Of a stretch of 10,021 nucleotides of DNA, positions 1 through 7,102 are shown in pieces. The translations under genes were made by a program, and so were the position numbers. The notes under the pieces are model-generated. The model saw only the letters and a program-made list of their open reading frames with translations. It was not told the origin of the DNA and searched no databases. Every line of letters starts with the position of its first letter. The stretch's first letter is position 1. Source of the DNA: Candidatus Shapirobacteria bacterium. GTDB lineage: Bacteria; Patescibacteria; Microgenomatia; UBA12405. The DNA lies in assembly GCA_028710865.1 (NCBI GenBank), contig JAQTUF010000016.1, positions 4,478-14,498 of the forward strand. The letters run 5' to 3'.

Positions 1-502
1 TATCAGCTTTTAACTTGATAAGTAGAAAACTAAACCGTTGAACAAAATAAGAAATAGTATTGGCTAAAAAAGAATTTGATTTTCTTTTGAAGGGATTATC
101 GTTGACGTGATGAATGCAGACAATGAATTTGGTTTTAGGATAGATAATTTTTAAAAAAAATGAAGGAATAATATTACAAAAAAAGTCACCAGTACAATAG
201 ATAATATCGGTTTTTATTTTTTTTAAATTAAAAGTTAACTCTATGGTTCGGATGATAAAGATTAAAAAAGAAGTAAACAAGGTCTGTCGATTAATAATTT
301 TTTCTAGAAAATTATTACCAATAACTACTTTTGAGTGATTTTTAAAATAATTTTTAGAAATTTTTGGAGTAATAATTTGAACTTTAAAATTTGAATCTTT
401 TTTGAAAAAATCGGCGATAATCTTTCCTCTAACATCGCCGCCAGTGATTAAACTGGGGCTAGTAACTTGGGCAAAGAGAAAATTAATTTTAAGTGACTTC
501 AT
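1..502 (-). CDS. GT4-type glycosyltransferase, N-terminal part, cut by the left edge
   Basis: An open frame starts at the ATG at 502..500 and runs without a stop to the left edge, giving 167 visible residues. The beginning looks like the N-terminal Rossmann domain of a GT-B enzyme (GT4/GT1 superfamily). Strand one is KINFLFAQV (residues 5-13), followed by the acceptor-side glycine loop LITGGDVRG (18-26), a helix, and a strand VQIITP (41-46). Later come IIYCTGDFF (100-108) and IVCIHHVND (127-135), a layout seen in this family before the inter-domain linker. The nucleotide-sugar-binding C-terminal domain lies outside the window, so the donor sugar cannot be guessed. The start overlaps the end of the upstream radical SAM gene by 14 bases, which supports co-translation. 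No Shine-Dalgarno sequence is visible. The family is inferred from fold-level features; the reading frame itself is clear. Confidence 0.8.
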   Translation of the reverse strand, partial: MKSLKINFLFAQVTSPSLITGGDVRGKIIADFFKKDSNFKVQIITPKISKNYFKNHSKVVIGNNFLEKIINRQTLFTSFLIFIIRTIELTFNLKKIKTDIIYCTGDFFCNIIPSFFLKIIYPKTKFIVCIHHVNDNPFKRKSNSFLANTISYFVQRFSFLLIKLKAD

Positions 503-2012
503 GATTTAGATTAAAGCGGTATTTGAGTTTAACTAAAAGGCTGTATTTAGTAAAAAATAAGATACTTTTGATAATACCGAAATAAACAATGGCTCGATTT
601 CTAATTAAAATAATAATAAATTTGGTAAAAATATTTAATATTAATGGTGCTTTGAAGGGTGAAAGATACCATTCTTTTTTGATAATTTTTTCGTTTAACC
701 AGTTTGGAAGGATAGGCATAATCATAAAATAAAATTGAATATTACTAAAAGTTAGATTGGGGTCAAATGAATCTTTGCCGCCGATACCAACAACTAGTGA
801 GGTATTGGTATACCCATGTTCGATTTTGAAAACATCTGATTTTTTTAAAAATTTATGTTTGAGAGCAATATTGACTATTTCGGTTTTAGGAAAGTATTGA
901 AGCCAGTAAGCATTAATAATGGATGGGTGGAGACTGTAATAAAATTTGATAGCTTGTTTGTATTCATTAAGACCTTCAGTAGGGATATTAAAAATATGAT
1001 CAATGGAAAATTTTAGACCGGCATTACGACAATTTTGGGCAGCTTGGGCTATTTGATCATTAGTTTCAAAACGTTTTAAAATATTTTTTCTGATATCTTC
1101 AGAGGCGCTTTGAATACCAAAAAGAAGAAAATAACAACCAGATTTAACTAACAGCTTGGTAATTTGAGGATTTAAAAATCGTGGATGGGTTAACATGGCA
1201 TAAGGTAGACCAACTCTTTTTTTATAAAGATGGGAAAATTCCTTGAGCCAATTTAAATCTTGGACAAAAACATCATCAACAAAAGTAATTCGTTTGGGAT
1301 GATATTTCTTTTTGGCAAGAGCTAATTCATCAACAATATTTTTGGGACTACGACGACGAATACGTGGACCCAAGCCTTGATAAATATCATTGATAACATT
1401 ATTACCGCAATAGGTGCAAGAAAAAGGACAACCACGACTAGAGATAGTGTAATAGTCTTGAAAAAAACCAGGGTAAATTTTATAAAAGGCATCTTTATCA
1501 GGGAAAGGAAGACTATCTAAATTTTTTATTAAAGGCCGAATTGGATTTTTTATAATTTTATGGCTGGTTTTAAACCAAATATTTTTAATATTAGTTTTTT
1601 TGGGGTTGTTTAATAATTCATTTAAAGCTTGTTCCCCTTCTCCAACACAAACCATATCAATACACTTTTCTTTAATAACAATTTCAGGGACTGAGGTTGG
1701 ATGAATACCACCAAAAATAATAGGAGTATGAGGTAATTTTTTTTTGAGAAGCTGGGCAATTTTGAGAGTACGTTGATAATTTAGAGTAAACACTGAAAAA
1801 CCAATAAAATCTGGTTTTAAATCAATTATTTGTTGAACTAATTCATTTTTGATATCTAAAATTTTGGCTAATTTGGGTATGTGGATGGCTTCAGTGGCAA
1901 AACTAGTGGGATCAAAAACAACTTCAACTTGATGATTTTTTGATTTTAAAAAACTTGATAGAAATTCAATAGCTAAACTTTCAACTCCAACAGCAACAAA
2001 AACTATTTTCAT
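489..2012 (-). CDS. B12-binding-type radical SAM enzyme (canonical CX3CX2C)
   Basis: This 507-residue protein has the two-domain layout of cobalamin-type radical SAM enzymes. Residues 1-140 look like a B12-binding Rossmann domain: a first strand KIVFVAVGVESL (2-13), FIGFSVFT (69-76), IIFGGIHPT (98-106) and VCVGEGE (121-127). The usual DxHxxG cobalamin-ligand motif is missing; the matching place reads FDPTSF (33-38). Residues about 188-400 form the radical SAM barrel, with SSRGCPFSCTYCGNN (191-205) placing the [4Fe-4S] ligands at Cys195, Cys199 and Cys202. Further conserved stretches are TFVDDVF (243-249) and LFGIQSASEDIRKNIL (297-312). Known relatives methylate unactivated carbons or do other radical chemistry; the substrate here is unknown, and a sugar or lipid is inferred from the neighbours. 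The last 50 or so residues (455-500) are unusually hydrophobic and basic. The ATG overlaps the carbamoyltransferase stop as ATGA, and the 3' end overlaps the next glycosyltransferase by 14 bases. Confidence 0.88.
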   Translation of the reverse strand: MKIVFVAVGVESLAIEFLSSFLKSKNHQVEVVFDPTSFATEAIHIPKLAKILDIKNELVQQIIDLKPDFIGFSVFTLNYQRTLKIAQLLKKKLPHTPIIFGGIHPTSVPEIVIKEKCIDMVCVGEGEQALNELLNNPKKTNIKNIWFKTSHKIIKNPIRPLIKNLDSLPFPDKDAFYKIYPGFFQDYYTISSRGCPFSCTYCGNNVINDIYQGLGPRIRRRSPKNIVDELALAKKKYHPKRITFVDDVFVQDLNWLKEFSHLYKKRVGLPYAMLTHPRFLNPQITKLLVKSGCYFLLFGIQSASEDIRKNILKRFETNDQIAQAAQNCRNAGLKFSIDHIFNIPTEGLNEYKQAIKFYYSLHPSIINAYWLQYFPKTEIVNIALKHKFLKKSDVFKIEHGYTNTSLVVGIGGKDSFDPNLTFSNIQFYFMIMPILPNWLNEKIIKKEWYLSPFKAPLILNIFTKFIIILIRNRAIVYFGIIKSILFFTKYSLLVKLKYRFNLNHEVT

Positions 2013-3679
2013 ATCTTTTTTGGTTTCTCAACTAAGAAATTGCCAATAGCTAAATAATCTAAACCGGTTCCGAAGAAAGTTTTTAGAGCTTCTTTTGGGG
2101 TACAAACGAGGGGTTGTTCGGCATCGTTGAAAGAAGTATTAATAACGGCTGGAATTCCAGTGATTTTGGCAAATTCATTTATCATGGAATGGTAAAGAGG
2201 GTTATCTTTTTTGACAACACTTTGAATTCGAGCGGTTTTATCAATATGAATTCCTTGACTTAAATCTTTTTGACCTTTTTTATTAGTGTCAAAACCTAAA
2301 ATCATAAAAGGATGAGTACAATATTTTTCAAAATATTGGGAAGCAGCTTCATCAAGTATACTGGGAGCAAAAGGTCGCCAATCTTCTCGATGTTTTACTT
2401 CGTTATTAATTTTATCTTTCATCCCCTTTAACCCTGGATGACCTAAAATACTACGATTACCAAGGGCCCTAGGACCAATTTCCATTCGACCTTGAAACCA
2501 GGAAACAATTTTTCCTTGAGAAAGAAGTTTGGCTACTTCTTTATCAATATTATCGACTTTTTGATATTTTATTTTAGCTCCTTTAAGAATAATTTCGATT
2601 TCTTTATTAGAAAATTCTGGCCCCCAATAGGCATGAGTCATTTTAAAATTGGATTTTTCTCCCAATCGATTACTGACTTCCATGGCAGCGCCAATAGCAG
2701 TGCCAGCATCGGAGGAAGCTGGTTGGATAAAAATATTTTTAATAAAAGGTAGTTTCCAAATTTGAGAATTCATATCACAATTTAAAGCAACTCCTCCAGC
2801 AAGACACAAATTATGACTAGGATTTTGTTTGTAGGCCCATTTGGCTAAGGACTGACCAGCTTTTTGAGTAAAAGATTGAACTGTATAAGCTAAATTACGA
2901 TGAACATCAGTTAATGGTTGATCTTTACTTCTTTGGGGCCCGTATTTTTCAAACATATTCTCTTTCCAATGTGGCAAGAGATGATAACCATCAGAAGTTA
3001 TCTGCCAATATTTTTGGTAATTAATTTTTTTGGTTCCCCAAGCAGCTAATCCCATAGTCTTACCTTCATGACTGTGAGGTTTAAATCCAATAAGGTTGGT
3101 AATTGATTCATATACCCAACCAAGACTTTGATTACTACTAATACTTTTTATTTTTTTAAGACCTTTTGAATTTCCAATCCAAATAGAGCCTGAATCTTCT
3201 TCACCTTGGCCATCGAGAGTAATAATATTGGCTTCTTTGAAACCAGAACAATAAAAAGCACTGGCAGCATGAGCTAAGTGATGAGGAATAAAAAAAGTTT
3301 TTAGTTTTTGAGAACCTTGGGTTTTAAAACCTTTTTGAGTTAACCAATCAAATAAACGAATTAAACCGACATAGTATTCAGCAAAGGCTCCCATTTCTCT
3401 AATCCCTCTTTTAAGATTGGCAACTTTTAAATTTTCGGCAAAAGAGCGGATGTAATAATCTATGGGATGACGATAACCAAAAGCGATAGCATCAATTTCA
3501 TTTGGTTGAATATTTGCTTGTTTAAGACAATATTCAATTGATTTAAGAGGAATAATTCGAGGAGAGTGTTTTAGACCATTAAATCTTTCTTCTTCAACGG
3601 CGGCGACGAGTTTACCATCAACAACAATGGCAGCGGCTGAATTCCAAGACATGGGAGCAGTAAGCCCGAGTATTTTCAT
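2009..3679 (-). CDS. NodU/CmcH-family O-carbamoyltransferase
   Basis: A full-length 556-residue member of the carbamoyltransferase family (NodU, CmcH, TobZ). These enzymes use carbamoyl phosphate and ATP to form carbamoyl-adenylate and pass the carbamoyl group to a hydroxyl, often on a sugar. The N-terminal Kae1-like domain covers about residues 1-350. It carries HHLAHA (133-138), TLDGQGE (154-160), HSHEGKTMGLAAWG (202-215), LAGGVALNC (293-301) and QPASSDAGTAIGAA (319-332). By alignment of motifs with TobZ, His133, His137, Asp156 and Asp324 fit the metal-binding positions. The C-terminal domain (about 370-550) has FQGRMEIGPRALGNRSIL (395-412), HREDWRPFAPS (430-440) and AVINTSFND (511-519). 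No key motif is missing, so it should be active. It lies between a GT2 gene and a radical SAM gene with 4-base ATGA overlaps on both sides. The acceptor is probably a sugar hydroxyl in the glycan made by this cluster (inferred). No Shine-Dalgarno sequence precedes the ATG. Confidence 0.95.
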   Translation of the reverse strand: MKILGLTAPMSWNSAAAIVVDGKLVAAVEEERFNGLKHSPRIIPLKSIEYCLKQANIQPNEIDAIAFGYRHPIDYYIRSFAENLKVANLKRGIREMGAFAEYYVGLIRLFDWLTQKGFKTQGSQKLKTFFIPHHLAHAASAFYCSGFKEANIITLDGQGEEDSGSIWIGNSKGLKKIKSISSNQSLGWVYESITNLIGFKPHSHEGKTMGLAAWGTKKINYQKYWQITSDGYHLLPHWKENMFEKYGPQRSKDQPLTDVHRNLAYTVQSFTQKAGQSLAKWAYKQNPSHNLCLAGGVALNCDMNSQIWKLPFIKNIFIQPASSDAGTAIGAAMEVSNRLGEKSNFKMTHAYWGPEFSNKEIEIILKGAKIKYQKVDNIDKEVAKLLSQGKIVSWFQGRMEIGPRALGNRSILGHPGLKGMKDKINNEVKHREDWRPFAPSILDEAASQYFEKYCTHPFMILGFDTNKKGQKDLSQGIHIDKTARIQSVVKKDNPLYHSMINEFAKITGIPAVINTSFNDAEQPLVCTPKEALKTFFGTGLDYLAIGNFLVEKPKKI

Positions 3680-4677
3680 AATTTATATTTAAATTTTATT
3701 TTAGTTAATTTTTGAGAATAAATTTTATTTTTATACCAATCGACTAAAGGAATTAAAATTGATGGTGGGGTAACAATGCAGCCTAAAGAAAAAAACCAAA
3801 ATTGAAAACTAAATAAATTTTGCCAATTAAATTTAACTAAATACCATATTTCTCTTAAGAAATATTTATATTTAGCATAATTTCTTAATTGAACTAAACC
3901 AACATAATTTTTGGTAATAAAATCTTTTATTAAATATTTTTGAACACGAAGATATTTTTTTTCAGAAAAAATTGATTGGACCATTTGGACCCAACTTAAT
4001 AATGGTGATTTGGTATAAATGGAAGATAAACTACGAGTTTGACTACTGGCGATGCGGACGGCAATATTGTAATCTTTGAGAAAAACTACAGGATGGTTTT
4101 TAAAAATATCAGCAAAAGGATAAATATGACAGGGGAAAATATCTGGATGAAAAGGTAATTTCATAAATTGGCGACGATAAGCAAGTCCTGAAAGTTGATC
4201 TAAAGTTTCAAAAACTCGAATTACTTTTTTGGGATTATCGGTAATTTTTACAATAGTATCTTTTTTGGGATTAAGTTGATGTTTGGCTCTAACTGGGATA
4301 TTGATATCTTTATCAAACCAATAGTAAGGTCTAGTGACAGCGCCAATATTGGGAGAAAGTTTGAAGGCTTTGATGGTATTTTTAAGGGTATTTTTGGCCA
4401 TAATATCATCTTGTCCCATAAGATAAACAATATCAGCTTGGGCTAGAATTCTAGCCTGTTCTAGGTTAGAAGAATAACCGACATTTTTTGAATGTTTAAA
4501 AATAACAATTCGAGGGTCATTAATTTTTTTAATAACAGATATAGTATTATCTTTTGAAGCATCATCAGAAATTATGATGCGAAAATTTTTAAAATTTTGA
4601 GTCAAAATGCTTTTAATGGTTTCAGTTATACAAGAAGAACCATTATAAGTAGGGATAAGAATATCTATTGCTTCCAT
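3676..4677 (-). CDS. GT2-family glycosyltransferase with C-terminal hydrophobic segment
   Basis: This 333-residue protein has the GT-A fold of family 2. The opening strand and loop read IDILIPTYNG (4-13), the nucleotide-binding segment is IIISDDASKDNT (34-45), and the metal-binding region is VYLMGQDDI (84-92), where the DXD motif takes the form QDD, as is common in one branch of GT2. LSGLAYRRQFM (162-172) matches the acceptor-side region after the DXD. Residues about 284-312 (FNWQNLFSFQF onward) form one hydrophobic segment that may anchor the enzyme to the inner membrane face. It should transfer one sugar from a nucleotide donor to a growing glycan; donor and acceptor cannot be read from the sequence. 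The ATG overlaps the upstream GT2 stop (TAG) by 13 bases, and the TGA stop overlaps the carbamoyltransferase start as ATGA. No Shine-Dalgarno sequence is visible. Confidence 0.92.
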   Translation of the reverse strand: MEAIDILIPTYNGSSCITETIKSILTQNFKNFRIIISDDASKDNTISVIKKINDPRIVIFKHSKNVGYSSNLEQARILAQADIVYLMGQDDIMAKNTLKNTIKAFKLSPNIGAVTRPYYWFDKDINIPVRAKHQLNPKKDTIVKITDNPKKVIRVFETLDQLSGLAYRRQFMKLPFHPDIFPCHIYPFADIFKNHPVVFLKDYNIAVRIASSQTRSLSSIYTKSPLLSWVQMVQSIFSEKKYLRVQKYLIKDFITKNYVGLVQLRNYAKYKYFLREIWYLVKFNWQNLFSFQFWFFSLGCIVTPPSILIPLVDWYKNKIYSQKLTKIKFKYKL

Positions 4678-5681
4678 AAATTTCGATTAATTGGTTTAAG
4701 TAATCCAATTTTAAACTTTAAAGTAATAAATGTGTAGTAAAAAAGAGTAATAAAACAAAAGATTGGGTGAAGAAACCAAACAGGATCAGGTTTTTTTATG
4801 AATCCCCGAATTGAATCGATAAGTGCAGGAATTATTAAAATAGTGTATAAAACAAATTTTATTTGACCTGATTGGTTGACTGGACCCCAATTATATTGGC
4901 GAAGATTTTGATAAGAATAATAATCAATTAATCTTCTTTTTTGTTTACGAATAAATTTGGGTAAAGAATTTTCACAGAAAGTGTGAATTATGCCTACTTT
5001 TACTTTAGCAAAAAGAAGAGGTTTTTGGGTTTGGTTAATAACTTGGGAAATAATATCAATATCAAAGAGATAATCTGATTTTAGATTTTTTTTAAGAAAA
5101 TCTGACCGAAAGATAGTTCCATTGGCACCTATAGTAGGAATAAGAGTGTTTGGTTTAAGAGTTATTTTGAGATATTGTTTTTCATCAATTTGATCTATTT
5201 TAAGACCAGTCCATTGATTATTGATCAAATTTTGACGATCATAGACACCAGTAATAAAAGCATATGGATCATTGGCACCAATAAGAGCGGAATAACGCTC
5301 AATAAAACCACTGTGGGGGCGATAAGTAAATTTAATTGGTTCAGAACCAATTATTTTAGAATTTTTTTCTAAGGGATTTAACATTTTTTTAAGCCAATTA
5401 TTATTTGGAATAATATTGTCAGAATCGATAAGGCAAATATATTGACCTTTGGCTTGTTTAACTCCAACTGCTTTACCAGCTTCAGCTGTTTTTAAAGGGT
5501 TTTTATAAATTTTGGCATGGTAAATTTTGGCGATAGATAAGGTTTTATCAGTTGACCCTCCATCGGCAATAATTATTTCGTAGTTTGATCGGGGATATTT
5601 TTGCTTAACAATAGAATTGAGACAAGTTTTGAGGACTTTTTGGGCATTAAGGACTGGAATAACAAAACTTATTTTTATCAT
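4665..5681 (-). CDS. GT2-family glycosyltransferase, ExoA-like, with two C-terminal membrane segments
   Basis: A 338-residue GT-A enzyme. The N-terminal catalytic domain shows ISFVIPVLNAQ (4-14), IIIADGGSTDKT (36-47), AGKAVGVKQAKGQY (68-81) and the metal-binding motif LIDSDN (84-89). GANGTIFRSDFL (185-196) fits the conserved acceptor-side loop of processive and ExoA-type GT2 proteins. Two hydrophobic stretches, about 274-292 and 302-323, suggest a membrane-embedded C-terminus, so it probably acts on a lipid-linked acceptor at the cytoplasmic face. The ExoA resemblance is by layout only; the sugar is not known. Its ATG overlaps the preceding radical SAM gene as ATGA, and its end overlaps the next GT2 gene by 13 bases. 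Two adjacent, overlapping GT2 genes of similar size could have arisen by duplication, but their sequences are clearly diverged. Confidence 0.92.
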   Translation of the reverse strand: MIKISFVIPVLNAQKVLKTCLNSIVKQKYPRSNYEIIIADGGSTDKTLSIAKIYHAKIYKNPLKTAEAGKAVGVKQAKGQYICLIDSDNIIPNNNWLKKMLNPLEKNSKIIGSEPIKFTYRPHSGFIERYSALIGANDPYAFITGVYDRQNLINNQWTGLKIDQIDEKQYLKITLKPNTLIPTIGANGTIFRSDFLKKNLKSDYLFDIDIISQVINQTQKPLLFAKVKVGIIHTFCENSLPKFIRKQKRRLIDYYSYQNLRQYNWGPVNQSGQIKFVLYTILIIPALIDSIRGFIKKPDPVWFLHPIFCFITLFYYTFITLKFKIGLLKPINRNLWKQ

Positions 5682-7102
5682 TGAAAATCTTTTAATTTTT
5701 TAATATATTTAAAACCGTAGTACAGAAGGAATTTTATATCATTAATTGATCTTATAGAAGTGATTTTATTTAGGATAAATTTGGGGGTAAAAATGCTTTG
5801 AAAAAATTTTTGAATGAAATTACTTAATTCTTTGGTTGAAAAGGGCGTTTTAATAATTGGCTGACGCATATCAAATTTATCCCATGATTTGGTTAAAAGT
5901 AAATTATTTTTTTGACAATATTTGAAAAGAGGGGTACCAGGATAAGGAATTAAAATAGTGGCTTGGAGACTATCGGCTAGACCTAGTTTAAAAATTTTTT
6001 GGACTAAATATAATGTTTTTTGAATATCTTGTTTGGTTTCATGAGGATAACCGATCATGACAGTAATATGAGGTTCTAATCCAACTTTTTTGGCAATTTT
6101 AAGGGTTTTTATAGCGTCAGTAGTTTTTTCGTTTTTATTGATAAATAAGAGGGTTTTTTGATTAGCTGATTCTAGCCCATATAGAACAAATCTAAATCCA
6201 GCTTGATACATTAGTTGATATTCTTTTAGAGTTAGAGCACCAAAACGCATATTGCAGCCAATTTTAATTTTTTTGTTTAATCCCCTTTTTATAAGCTCGT
6301 GGCATAAAAGTTTAAGCCATTTACCTGTAGGTAAAGTACCAGAGTCATCAAAAATCTCCTTGATAGCAAAATTGTTGACTAAGTTTTCAATTTCAGCAAT
6401 AGTATGATTGACAGAAAAACAACGAAAATGTTCCCCTGGAAATAAAGTTGTCCATGAACAAAAAGTACATTTACCCCACCAACAATCACGACCAGACATA
6501 ATATAACTCCCAGGTTTGTATTTATAATTGGTGTTGTTGTAAGCGTATAATTGCCATTGAGTTAATTGACGATCAATTATAGGGAGAGTATTAAGATTTG
6601 GATATTGGTCTAATTTAAAAATTTTATTTTTGGGAGCTTGATGATTATTAATTTTTTTAATTAATTTTGAAAGTAAAAAATCATAGTCGCCGCCAATTAA
6701 AATGAAATCAACCAGACTATTTTTAATAGATTCTTGAGGTAGAGCGGTGACATGATCACCCATAAGGACAACTATTGGATGCCAAGAACATTTTTGTTTT
6801 ATTTGAGTAATTATTTTCCAGTGTTTTTTAATGACAGGAGTTTTAGTTTCAATAGCAATTAAATCTGGCTTATTTTTACGAAGTCTTTTAAACCAATCAG
6901 AAAAACTTATTTTTTGGGCAATAGCATCATCCCAAAATACTTTAAAACCTTGATGTTGAAGTAAGGTAGCAGTATAGGCAGGAATAATTGGATAAATTAC
7001 ATTGCCAGTATTAGTCCATTGAAATTGACGATTTTGAGATAAAAAAGCTGAACCTTTTGAAGATTCTAGTGGAGGGTAAGAAATAGAAATAGACTTAACC
7101 AC
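5678..7102 (-). CDS. B12-binding-type radical SAM enzyme with CX4CX2C motif
   Basis: From the GTG at 7102..7100 the protein has 474 residues. The frame stays open back to an ATG at 7171, but that start would overlap the upstream gene by 77 bases and add 23 residues before the first strand (SISISYPPLESS, 4-15). The GTG overlap is only 8 bases, like the other junctions. Residues 1-150 resemble a B12-binding domain (VFWDDAIAQ 55-63, VVLMGDHVT 111-119, FILIGGDYD 133-141) but lack the DxHxxG histidine. The radical SAM barrel follows: MSGRDCWWGKCTFCSW (202-217) gives Cys207, Cys212 and Cys215, with one more residue than usual between the first two. IFDDSGTLPTGKW (250-262), LYGLESANQKTL (307-318) and IGYPHET (350-356) are further typical segments. 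It probably modifies a sugar, lipid carrier or other metabolite by radical chemistry; the substrate is unknown. The stop overlaps the next GT2 start as ATGA. Confidence 0.88.
   Translation of the reverse strand: MVKSISISYPPLESSKGSAFLSQNRQFQWTNTGNVIYPIIPAYTATLLQHQGFKVFWDDAIAQKISFSDWFKRLRKNKPDLIAIETKTPVIKKHWKIITQIKQKCSWHPIVVLMGDHVTALPQESIKNSLVDFILIGGDYDFLLSKLIKKINNHQAPKNKIFKLDQYPNLNTLPIIDRQLTQWQLYAYNNTNYKYKPGSYIMSGRDCWWGKCTFCSWTTLFPGEHFRCFSVNHTIAEIENLVNNFAIKEIFDDSGTLPTGKWLKLLCHELIKRGLNKKIKIGCNMRFGALTLKEYQLMYQAGFRFVLYGLESANQKTLLFINKNEKTTDAIKTLKIAKKVGLEPHITVMIGYPHETKQDIQKTLYLVQKIFKLGLADSLQATILIPYPGTPLFKYCQKNNLLLTKSWDKFDMRQPIIKTPFSTKELSNFIQKFFQSIFTPKFILNKITSIRSINDIKFLLYYGFKYIKKLKDFQ

Noticed and set aside
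1737..1745. Run of nine A on the coding strand in the radical SAM gene, considered as a phase-variation or frameshift site
   Set aside because: Runs of eight are frequent in this AT-rich window (for example 217-224, 3955-3962, 9506-9513), the frame is intact, and the run encodes a normal Lys-Lys-Lys stretch.
2492..2752. Plus-strand open frame of 86 codons
   Set aside because: It lies antisense inside the strongly conserved carbamoyltransferase gene and its protein is Phe/Ile-rich with no recognisable domain, as expected for a shadow frame.
4248..4430. Second minus-strand frame of 60 codons
   Set aside because: It is nested out of frame within the GT2 gene at 3676-4677, across its conserved QDD region, with no sign of independent coding.
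5175..5372. Plus-strand open frame of 65 codons
   Set aside because: It lies antisense inside a full-length GT2 gene whose motifs are intact, and shows no domain of its own.
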